Below are positions 56,974 through 64,000 of a stretch of 64,000 nt of DNA, piece after piece. Under the pieces are notes generated by a model, which saw only the letters and a list, made by a program, of their open reading frames with translations, had not been told where the DNA came from and did no database searches. The translations under genes and the position numbers were made by a program. The stretch's first letter is position 1, and each line of letters starts with the position of its first letter. Origin of the DNA: Microglena sp. YARC (taxonomy: Eukaryota; Chlorophyta; Chlorophyceae; Chlamydomonadales; Chlamydomonadaceae); contig CM039462.1 in assembly GCA_022414725.1 (NCBI GenBank), positions 55,488,624 through 55,552,623 on the forward strand, given 5' to 3'.

Positions 56974-57427
56974 TTACTTTGTGTAAATATATTTTGATCC
57001 CGTTTCGTCATTATCTAATTCTAGAAGACTGTTGTATTTCACGAATAAAAGTGAGTATTTTTTCTTATTATTGTTCCCGTTTGAATAGAATGAAACATCA
57101 TAATTGATATCTTCTTCATCCTCTATATCAATAGGCAGCCCACAGGCCCATTGGTAAGATGTAATAGTTGGGGGAAATCTCATCAATAATGTCCCATCCA
57201 CAGTGTGTGTCATGAGATGTTCTATTGCTCGATTTTCGTTATCGAAAATAAAATCTAGATATTCTATTGCTTTATCATAAGGAATAGGATGATTCGCAAT
57301 GGGTACATTGTTTATACTAAATCCTATATGAATTGGTTTTTCGTAACCAATATTATTTATCCCATGCATGAAGTAATAGCTTGTCCCATTCCAATCTTGT
57401 GTAGATACCTTTTGATAATAATCATAC
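56974..57427 (-). pseudogene. Hypothetical viral protein, 5' end cut off by an insertion
   Basis: The ATG at 57369 is probably not the true start: the frame is open further upstream to a TAG at about 57426 and reads VSTQDWNGTSYYFMHGINN into the ORF. No start and no TCTA remain upstream, and the sequence there changes to GC-richer foreign DNA. The rest (PIHIGFSINNVPIANHPIPY, a DEEDINYDVSFYSNG segment) is not recognised. Confidence 0.5.
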
Positions 57428-57429
57428 TA

Positions 57430-57730
57430 TAAAAAAGTAGCCAAGTGGCCAAATATTCAATGTCACGTGACCCAACGTGGATATTTGTTGTTTGATTTTC
57501 GGATTCATTGAGTTGTGACAGCTGTACTATTAGGACACGATTGCCTTCTTGGCATCTTATTCAGACCCGCACCCCGCCAGTGTACCGCAACCTTCTGGGG
57601 AGGATTGACCCCCCCCGTTATCCTCCCGAGTCAGGCATTATTGTCAGCTGTACTACTAGGACACGAGTGCCTTATTGGCATCTGATCAGATGCCAATAAG
57701 GCACTCGTGTCCTAGTAGTACAGTTGACAA
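57430..57730. mobile_element. GC-richer insertion carrying a 90-bp palindrome
   Basis: 57641-57730 is a palindrome with 45-bp arms and one mismatch, centred on TCTGATCAGA. The sequence CAGCTGTACTATTAGGACAC at 57521 is a diverged direct copy of one arm. The insert cuts the 3' end of the capsid-like gene (57672-58298) and the 5' end of the next viral gene, and its composition (CCCGCACCCCGCCAGTGTAC, GGGGAGGATTGACCCCC) differs from the virus. Confidence 0.6.
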
Positions 57731-58298
57731 GTTGGAATTGACTGGTGAAATTATCGAATTCAATTCTATCGGATACGTTGTCTTCTATTTCACTTTTGAT
57801 AATGAGTGTTGGTTTTATAATTTCATACCCAACAGATACACTCTCTCTTAACAGCACCACAGCGTCTTCCCACTCAATAACAATTCGAATTTTGCCTTTA
57901 ACAATACAGTCCTTAGTTCCTAGGATACCATGGAATTTATCAATCACGAACGGTATCTGATCTGTCTCGGCAACAAGGTCGACTGCTTGATTATTCCCAA
58001 ACATATTAGTCGAGGCCTGAGAGCTGTTGTGTACGTCCATCATTCTAGCAAGATGATTATACTGATTTATTGTTTGAATTAGGACATCATCAAAATATAC
58101 TGAAAGAGTGCTGATCAAGCAGCCAATACCGCGTGAAGCGACTCCTATTGAATTCATTGTAAACATTATCTTCGCGCTGTTCAAATCCCATATTCCTTCA
58201 TTTATCTCGAATAAACACTGACTTTTGGGGGAAAAAATAGTATCACCAATTGCTTCAAAACTAAACACCTTTGTTATGTGTTTTGGTACAGGGTTCAT
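57672..58298 (-). pseudogene. Capsid-like protein fragment (jelly-roll N-terminal part)
   Basis: Starts MNPVPKHITKVFSFEAIGDT. Segments IGCLISTLSVYFDDVLIQTI followed by NQYNHLARMMD, then VIDKFHGILGTK, KGKIRIVIEWEDAVVLL and GYEIIKPTLII follow the pattern of the first jelly-roll of virophage/polinton-like capsid proteins; a penton protein is the alternative. After residue 190 the frame enters the palindrome (CTTRTRVPYWHLIRCQ), so the native C-terminus is lost. TCTA at 58311-58314 lies 12 nt upstream of the ATG. Confidence 0.55.
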
Positions 58299-58326
58299 TT
58301 ATATTATTGTTAGATATGTTTTATGT

Positions 58327-58442
58327 TTTGTTAGCTTTGCTAACCAAACATGGTCATAAAACCCTAAAAACCAAACATAACAATCCGAGTTTCTGGGTTC
58401 TTAGGTTTCTTAAAATTCTGTTTGGTTAGCAAAGCTAACAAA
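58327..58442. terminator. Inverted repeat after the capsid gene stop
   Basis: TTTGTTAGCTTTGCTAACC and 5 more bases at 58327-58350 are exactly complementary to 58419-58442 (24-bp arms, 68-bp loop), beginning 6 nt beyond the stop of the capsid C-terminal gene. Each arm also contains a small GTTAGC/GCTAAC hairpin. Hairpins mark transcript 3' ends in mimiviruses and their virophages, which makes a termination or polyadenylation role plausible. Confidence 0.55.
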
Positions 58443-58447
58443 AACAG

Positions 58448-58816
58448 TTAGAGAACTAGTTCGATTTGACGCCCTGCACCTATCCTCAACATTGACCCAC
58501 ATTCAATAAAAACGAGGGCCGTTAATGATTCGCTGCCGGCTGCTCCACCGATGCTCTGTGTGTCCCAACTACCAACGCTGATGTTTCCTCTTGTGTCTAT
58601 CGCCGATAGGAAAGAGTCGTCGTTATGACAAAATGTACAACTTAGGCAAAAAAGGTTGTCACGCCATTTAGTATAAGTATCACAATAAGGGTGGGACCCA
58701 CCATCGGCAGATTGTAGTTGGTTATATGATGACTGTGTTAGCGCAAAACACTGACCCGGAGTTGCGCGAAAATCAGGTGTGTATACGCCATTTATATTAA
58801 ATTGGCATCCGTCCAT
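58448..58816 (-). pseudogene. Major capsid protein, C-terminal part
   Basis: The frame reads FRATPGQCFALTQSSYNQLQ, SFLSAIDTRGNISVGSWDTQ and LTALVFIECGSMLRIGAGRQ and ends IELVL, a pattern typical of the C-terminal jelly-roll of double-jelly-roll capsid proteins of polinton-like viruses. The ATG at 58816 is internal; the same frame continues upstream (VDAVTKSSNTFTRKATG) into the 326-bp palindrome, where similarity ends. The N-terminal half is missing. Confidence 0.65.
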
Positions 58817-58865
58817 CCCAGTTGCTTTTCTTGTGAAGGTATTGGATGATTTTGTAACTGCATCA

Positions 58866-59191
58866 ACACGGTGTGATGGAACGGTGCGATAAACGTCCCG
58901 GACAAAAACACGGGGTGATAAACACGAGAACGGGGTGATAAACTGGGTACAGATAGCATTATGTAATTAATCCAAATATAAACCAAACATATCGTATCTA
59001 TGGATAAAAATAGAATTACATTAATCCGCGGATTAATGTAATTCTATTTTTATCCATAGAACCCATATTTTTGGTTTATATTTGGATTAATTACATAATG
59101 CTATCTGTACCCAGTTTATCACCCCGTTCTCGTGTTTATCACCCCGTGTTTTTGTCCGGGACGTTTATCGCACCGTTCCATCACACCGTGT
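58866..59191. repeat. 326-bp near-perfect palindrome
   Basis: The two halves are reverse complements about the CCGCGG centre at 59026-59031 (arms about 163 bp). The few mismatches are confined to about 20 bp near the middle (around 58986-58999 against 59058-59071), with no length change. It contains CGGGGTGATAAAC repeats. It interrupts the capsid coding region and separates the minus-strand structural block from the region leading to the plus-strand helicase. It could be a fold-back transposon, a joined pair of viral terminal repeats, or an inverted duplication. Confidence 0.92.
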
Positions 59192-59834
59192 AATTTGGCC
59201 TGAATTTCTAAAATGTCATCTCACCGCATCGGGTGTCGCGCACGGTGTGATACCGAAGCGTATCTAACACAAATCCGATGTACATCTAACACAAATCTAA
59301 TTCGGATCTATCCTAAAACAGTCTGTACGGGGGCGAATTCTGGTTTGTTAGCGCGCATTGAATGAGTCGCAGTTCGACAGAGAGAGATTCGAGTTTGTAT
59401 GGCTGTAATCTGTATGGATTTTGCGTGGTTAACACTCGTTTTTCGAAGCGCACACGAAACACTTGTCGTCGATTAAAGCCGCATTGAGTCTTACGCAACC
59501 GCATTCACTGTGGTTCGGTACTCAAAAGAAAGCCGTGTGTATCAAGCAGGCTTCTGCTTGACAACACTATGGGAATTCTGAAGGGGGGATCGCGGGTCCC
59601 GCGGAGCGGGACAGTGGAATTGAGCTGCTGACTCACTGACTGATCCCATGTGGCACCATCAAGCAAGCAACAACCCAGCTGCGGCTTGGCTGTTCCGTAT
59701 ACAAATTCAAAAAGACCCATCTTAACAACAAGGTGTCCCACTACTCCCTACTCGCCCACGGTCTACACGCAGTGCGGACGATTATGCATGTAATGGGCGT
59801 TCCTTCCTCCCGGAGGATTTTTTAATTTCAGAAT

Positions 59835-60353
59835 TTAGAGCCTCCGGAACGACTCATACAAATTCAAAAAGACACTCCCTGGAGTGTCACAGGGACAAGG
59901 AGCGGGACAAGAGTGGGACAAGGAGAAGAATGGGCGGATGCAACTGGTTACAATATAGCTCTCAATCAATATATCTCCATCTCCATCCCCCACCTCATCA
60001 ACCTCCAGCCCCACCGCCGCCATGCTAAGTGGGCATACACCACAGTTACAGGCTCCGAATGTAGTCGAGTGATCGACTGTCAAAACTGCATTTGCAGGGC
60101 AATCCCTGCAATTCACCAGCAAAGGGAGAGGCATACCAAACATCTCCAGAATTAGGACACGAAAATCTGGAGATGACGAGTGCTTCAAATCTCGCAGTCG
60201 AACCCCTTCTCTGTCGACATCCTCGCCACCATCCTCGTCGATGATGCAAAAGTTGCCATGCTTTATGTACGGCAAACTTCCTACATACTCGAACTCCATA
60301 CACCTTTCAGTTCGGAGCCGAATCTTGATATACCCTTTCTTCTTCATAGCCAT
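59835..60353 (-). CDS. Hypothetical ORF, 172 codons
   Basis: Lys/Arg-rich start (MAMKKKGYIKIRLRTERCME), then FEYVGSLPYIKHGNFCIIDE, RVLILEMFGMPLPLLVNCRD and a Cys-containing middle (CRDCPANAV, CNCGVCPL). The C-terminus (59900-59940) coincides with a GGGACAAGG repeat. No family recognised, no TCTA promoter, so viral or host origin and expression are open. Confidence 0.35.
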   Translation of the reverse strand: MAMKKKGYIKIRLRTERCMEFEYVGSLPYIKHGNFCIIDEDGGEDVDREGVRLRDLKHSSSPDFRVLILEMFGMPLPLLVNCRDCPANAVLTVDHSTTFGACNCGVCPLSMAAVGLEVDEVGDGDGDILIESYIVTSCIRPFFSLSHSCPAPCPCDTPGSVFLNLYESFRRL

Positions 60354-60430
60354 CTTCAGTGCCCGCGAACATGGGTGGATGTTTGGTCAGCTCATGCTTT
60401 CGCAGCCAGCACAATCTTCGCAATCAATTA

Positions 60431-60860
60431 CTGGATAATGATTTCGCAGTGGAGCCATAGAGCTAGCAAGCCAGCGCAATCCAAACGCAAACTTCGCAAA
60501 TACTAGCAGCAATGAAAGTAACCATGACTGGATAATGCTTTCGCAGTGGAGCCATAGAGCTAGCAAGCCAGCGCAATCCAAACGCGAACTTCGCAAATAC
60601 TAGCAGCAATGAAAGTAACCATGACTGGATAATGCTTTCGCAGGTGGAGCCATAGAGCTAGCAAGCCTCGCAAATACTAGCAGCAATGAAAGTAACCATG
60701 ACTGGATAATGCTTTCGCAGGTGGAGACATAGAGCTAGCAAGCCTCGCAAATACTAGCAGCAATGAAAGTAACCATCACTGGATAATGCTTTCGCAGGTG
60801 GAGACATAGAGCTAGCAAGCCTCGCAAATACTAGCAGCAATGAAAGTAACCATGACTAGA
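60431..60860. repeat. Minisatellite with 97-bp then 77-bp units
   Basis: CTGGATAATG starts units at 60431, 60528, 60625, 60702 and 60779 (97, 97, 77, 77, 77 bp). The short unit arises by loss of a 20-bp piece with CAGCGCAATCCAAACGC from the long unit. All contain CATAGAGCTAGCAAGCC and AGCAGCAATGAAAGTAACCA. Confidence 0.93.
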
Positions 60861-60883
60861 TCTCGATGACTGCTACTATTGAA

Positions 60884-61010
60884 CTCACCCTCGGAATCAG
60901 CTTTCGGAGTTCGCTGGATGCTCCCTAACACACTGAGTTCACCCTCGGAATTAGCTTTCGGATTTCGCTGGATACTCCCGAACACACTGAGTTCGTGAGA
61001 GAAGAATTGG
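60884..61010. repeat. Tandem duplication, about 63-bp unit
   Basis: Two copies of a unit with GAGTTCACCCTCGGAAT, AGCTTTCGGA and TTCGCTGGAT, ending AACACACTGAGTTC. Confidence 0.85.
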
Positions 61011-61570
61011 AGTACTTCGGTACTTGGTTAAGATTGACATGGCTGGGTGTGGCTTGGCCTGGGTGCGTCAAGTAGGGTTCGTATTTTTCGAGGCGCATGG
61101 GGACACGTGTCGGATATGACTTGTTTACACTCGTGGTTAGATGCGCATGGGGACACGTGTCGTCTCAAGCAGACTTCTGCTTGACAACTATGTCGGGAGT
61201 ATGAAAGATGAATCGCGGGACCCACGGAGTGGGGCAGGGGAATTCAGTTGAGGACTCGTGTGAAGCTTCGAGGCGCGCGAAAACACCTTGCGCCTCAAAA
61301 AAACGAGTGTAAGAAACGCAAAATCCGTACAGATTACAGCCGTACAATGGCTACACTCAATACTTTTAAGGGGGCCTTGGCCACGCCTAAGTACAGTCGT
61401 CCATCGAAGCTCGAAGACAACTCTTGCAAGCCACAAGACACCACGGAGGCTGCGGCGGCGTTTTTCTAAAAACGAGTGTAAACGGAGGGGGGGAAAACAT
61501 TCCCATTCATCCGTTTTTTATGAAAAAATATTGAAAATCCAACAACAGCAGCATCGATAATCGAGTGAAG

Positions 61571-63869
61571 ATGATAGCTTGCAGTCTCACTGAACGCTTT
61601 TCGCGCGGCGCACTCGAACATGTCATGGAGCACTGGGAGTCGTGGGACTTACGAAAGGATAAGGACAAGTCGAAATCTCTAGACACCATCCAACGATACT
61701 TTGCTGCAGCTGACGGAGACTCGGTCCACGTGGAATACGCAAAGAATAAACACGGAAGGGGGAGGCTGTTTGCGAAATGCGGGCTTTCTATGCAGTGTGT
61801 CATGCGGGAGGTCAGGAACGCGGTGGCGCACCCGTTTTATGTCGACCTCGATTTTGTCAACTGTCACCCCACGCTATTCTCGCAACGCTGCAGGAAACGG
61901 GGGTGGCATGTCCGCTCCTCGATCATTACTGTGGAAACCGGACGGAGGTCCTAGGCGACATCGATGCGGACGCGGCGCAGGGGAAGACGGCTGTCCTATC
62001 CGTCATGAATGGAAGCAAGACTGCCGTATACACGCATCAGGATTCAGTATGGCTGCGCGACTTTCAGAATGAGATGAATCAGGCCAGGGATGAGATCATA
62101 GCTCCGGGAGGCGCGGACGAGTTTTACATAGATATTGCGCGCAAGGACAGGAACACATATGCATCGGCTGTGAACCTCATGCTATGCGATTTGGAGAACG
62201 AGTGCCTCATGGCGATGCTAGAATACCTCGACAAAAAATCGTTCAAAGTCGGTGTGCTGGTATTTGACGGAGCAATGGTCGAGAAGAAAAAGGAGTTTGC
62301 AGACTCCAAGGATGGAGGGGTCACGCAGGAGATGCTCGATGAGGCGTCAGATTACGTGTGGGACAGGACGGGATACAGGCTTCAAATCAAGATTAAGGAC
62401 ATGACGATCGATATGCTGGACGTACCGGCATCTGCGTACATGGGCGCACCCGTACATGCACCTAGGTACGCAGGAGGAGACGACGTTGCAGCAAAGATAC
62501 TGCTCAAGGATTTGAGAGGGAAGCTGGTCAAGTCCAAAGGGGTCGTCTTTGGAAAACATGGAGACGTTTGGACCAATGACAAGGATGTCGTCGAATCCTT
62601 CATGTTCACGGCGTGTCAAAGGGCGAACATTAAGTTTGTCGACGAATCTGGGACTTCAAGGAAGTACAGCTGCCTGTACACAAAGGCTATCAACATTGTG
62701 AAGACGGCCAAGCACTACATCCCGGTCGACGACAACTTTGTAAAGAAGATATGGGAGTCAAACCTGGGAGTCCTATGCTTCCGAAATGGCGTTTTCAGGT
62801 TCCGGGACAAGTCATTCGCCCCCTTCTCGGAGAGGCCGGAAGTCATGCCCGTCATTGTCATCGACAGGGACTTTCCAAGCGAGAGGCCGACTGACGAATT
62901 ATTGGAACACGTCAAGGAGAAGGTGCTCGTATCGACTCTGGGGGAAGAGGGGAGGGTCAAGACCTACCTTCAGATGATTGCCCGCGCGATGGCAGGGAAG
63001 CACGGGACAAGAACTGGGGATGATGATCGGGGAGCGCAACTCAGGAAAGGGCCTGTTGCAGGCGCTGAATGAGAGGGCCTGGGGTCAGTATGTCAACACG
63101 ATCGATTCAAGCGTCCTCATGCTCAACAACTTTACGAACGACGTCAAGTCGCAGGGTTGGATGATCGAGTGTGAGTTCACGAGGCAGACGTACACCAATG
63201 AAATCAAGGTGGATCCAGGGAACAAGCACATCAAGCTGGACGGTGGGCTCATCAAGAAATTTCAATCTGGAGGCGACGTCCTGAAGGCACACCAGTTGTA
63301 CGAGAACGAGAGGGCGCTCAAGAGCGCTTCACGATTATTCATGAACCTGAATGACCTCCCAGAGATTTCAGCAGTGGATGCTCTGGACACGGTGGTTGTT
63401 ATAGAGTTCCCGCACAAGTTCGTCAATCCTAAGGACGTAGATGAGGCAAAGTGGTTGAAGTTCTTCAGGCCTGCAGACCCCTCGCTCAAGACGGATTCTG
63501 CGCCCGGAGGACGTGAGGGATGCGTTCATATGGCTCGTGATAGATGCCTTCGATCAAGAGCAGCCACTCCAGATATCTGATGTCGTCAGTCGGGACACAG
63601 AGAAGCTCAGGATGGATGAGGGCGACGAGCTCTCGCTGATCAATGCGCACTTCAAGATAACAAAGGACCTTGCAGACGTCGTGACGGTGGCTGATGTCAA
63701 CGAGTTTGCAAAGGATAAAAAGATGAAAACGCGCGGATTGAAGGGAAGGTTGGATAAAATGGGGGCAGTAGCGGATCGAATGCGTCAGGAGGGGGGGATT
63801 CAAGTTCGTGTACTCAGGAAGATCGTCTTATCGCTACTTGGTGATGATATTGATGACATGGGAGTATGA
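61571..63869 (+). pseudogene. TVpol-SF3 helicase fusion, three frameshifts
   Basis: N-terminal polymerase-like part: LFAKCGLSMQCVMREVR, VDLDFVNCHPTLF (D-x-D..N-x-H-P, 61844), a shift near 61880, LLDHYCGNRTEVL, KTAVLSVMNGSK and VLVFDGAMVEKKK (62262): the motif A, B and C order of TVpol, the family-A-related polymerase of virophages and some transposons. Next comes a D5-type linker (LGVLCFRNGVFRF) and, after a shift at 63000-63015, an SF3 helicase with Walker A GERNSGKG (63029-63052), WMIECEF, and LFMNLNDLP/RHF-type motif C (63335). A third shift near 63490 leads to RPEDVRDAFIWLVIDAF and the C-terminus at 63869. About 766 codons, the usual size of such fusions. It would replicate the viral genome. 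No TCTA upstream. Confidence 0.8.
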
Positions 63870-64000
63870 TTTTACAGAGATGAAGATTGACAATTGTGAC
63901 AATGTGACAAATGTGACAGGTTATAGACATAACTATTATCTGATAGACCTCCTTAACACATATAGTATGCCATATGTCAATTTATAGTTTGGTAAAATAA
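63870..64000. other. AT-rich tail after the helicase gene
   Basis: GACAATTGTGACAATGTGACAAATGTGACA-type short direct repeats (63889-63920) followed by AT-rich DNA up to the window edge. This may be a 3' end signal or the beginning of the next viral gene; nothing can be called. Confidence 0.4.

Larger units (their letters stand above)
54634..58314 (-). promoter_or_regulatory. TCTA late-promoter-like motifs of the viral genes
   Basis: On the minus strand TCTA stands at 54634-54637, 55031-55034, 56175-56178, 56712-56715 and 58311-58314, 12, 11, 14, 14 and 12 nt before the ATG of the respective gene, each followed by an AT-only or nearly AT-only spacer. The gene at 56965 has TTTA in a similar setting. 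CroV late genes and the virophage mavirus use a TCTA core flanked by AT-rich sequence. Confidence 0.7.
59375..61350. repeat. Paired inverted and direct repeats between the viral gene blocks
   Basis: 59385-59450 and 61290-61350 are about 85% identical in inverted orientation (CGCAAAATCC, CAGATTACAGCC, AACGAGTGT). 59530-59625 and 61158-61255 match in direct orientation (AAGCAG-CTTCTGCTTGACAA, ATCGCGGG(T/A)CCC-CGGAG). The direct copies contain small hairpins (TCAAGCAG/CTGCTTGA). Confidence 0.65.
54360..63900. mobile_element. Endogenous virophage / polinton-like virus, degraded
   Basis: A block of short, closely spaced genes in AT-rich DNA, almost free of the homopolymers and satellites that fill the flanks. 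Hallmarks: packaging ATPase, double-jelly-roll-type capsid C-terminus, a second capsid-like fragment and a TVpol-SF3 helicase fusion. This combination defines virophages (Lavidaviridae) and related polinton-like viruses. Structural genes are on the minus strand and the replication gene on the plus strand. No integrase or protease is seen; the right end lies beyond the window. Frameshifts and in-frame stops show that this copy is not active. Confidence 0.85.

Noticed and set aside
56907..57107. Plus-strand ORFs inside the viral block
   Set aside because: Antisense shadows of minus-strand viral genes, with no motif or promoter.

Overview
The window looks like nuclear DNA of a repeat-rich eukaryotic microalga, most likely of the green lineage. 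The support is a spliced secretory-pathway gene with GT-AG introns whose 3' UTR carries two TGTAA words (the polyadenylation signal typical of green algae), three copies of a LINE of the Dualen/RandI type known from chlorophytes, LTR-type Gag and hAT-like remnants, very abundant micro- and minisatellites, poly-G/poly-C tracts, and no prokaryotic gene organisation. The species cannot be named from the sequence. Most long open frames inside low-complexity DNA are artefacts.

Layout. 0-4.3 kb: non-coding repeats, with a fold-back element and a 422-bp tandem duplication. 4.4-9.3 kb (minus): a 5'-truncated LINE copy (B). 9.3-15.9 kb: C-rich, ACAC/ATGC and other satellites. 16.1-32.6 kb (plus): one four-exon gene for a secreted, two-domain GT90/CAP10-type glycosyltransferase. 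Its 10.9-kb first intron is filled with repeats, a zinc-finger ORF, a Gag fragment and small transposons. I reconstructed the exons from protein similarity between the two domains; the joined CDS is 2814 nt (937 codons plus stop) and stays in frame. 32.9-34.8 kb: repeats. 35.2-44.3 kb (plus): the longest LINE copy (A), with a tandem Josephin-like cysteine-peptidase ORF1 and an ORF2 reading AP-endonuclease, reverse transcriptase, RNase H, zinc knuckle, restriction-like endonuclease; it is inactivated by frameshifts. 44.3-48.5 kb: small repeats. 48.6-50.0 kb (minus): LINE copy C, the 3' part only. 50.4-51.4 kb (minus): a broken glycosyltransferase-like gene.

53.2-64.0 kb: a degraded endogenous virophage / polinton-like virus. 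Minus-strand genes include a double-jelly-roll-like capsid C-terminus, a second capsid-like N-terminal fragment, an FtsK/HerA-type packaging ATPase and several small proteins. On the plus strand lies a TVpol-SF3 helicase fusion broken by three frameshifts. Five of eight minus-strand viral starts have TCTA 11-14 nt upstream of the ATG in AT-rich sequence, the arrangement described for mavirus and the late genes of its giant-virus helper CroV. A 326-bp near-perfect palindrome, a 90-bp palindrome and a further inverted repeat punctuate the element. In the gene families, the GT90 protein would act in the ER/Golgi lumen; the LINE proteins would act together in target-primed retrotransposition; the viral genes cover replication (TVpol-helicase), DNA packaging (ATPase) and capsid formation, but none of the three recognisable ones is intact here.
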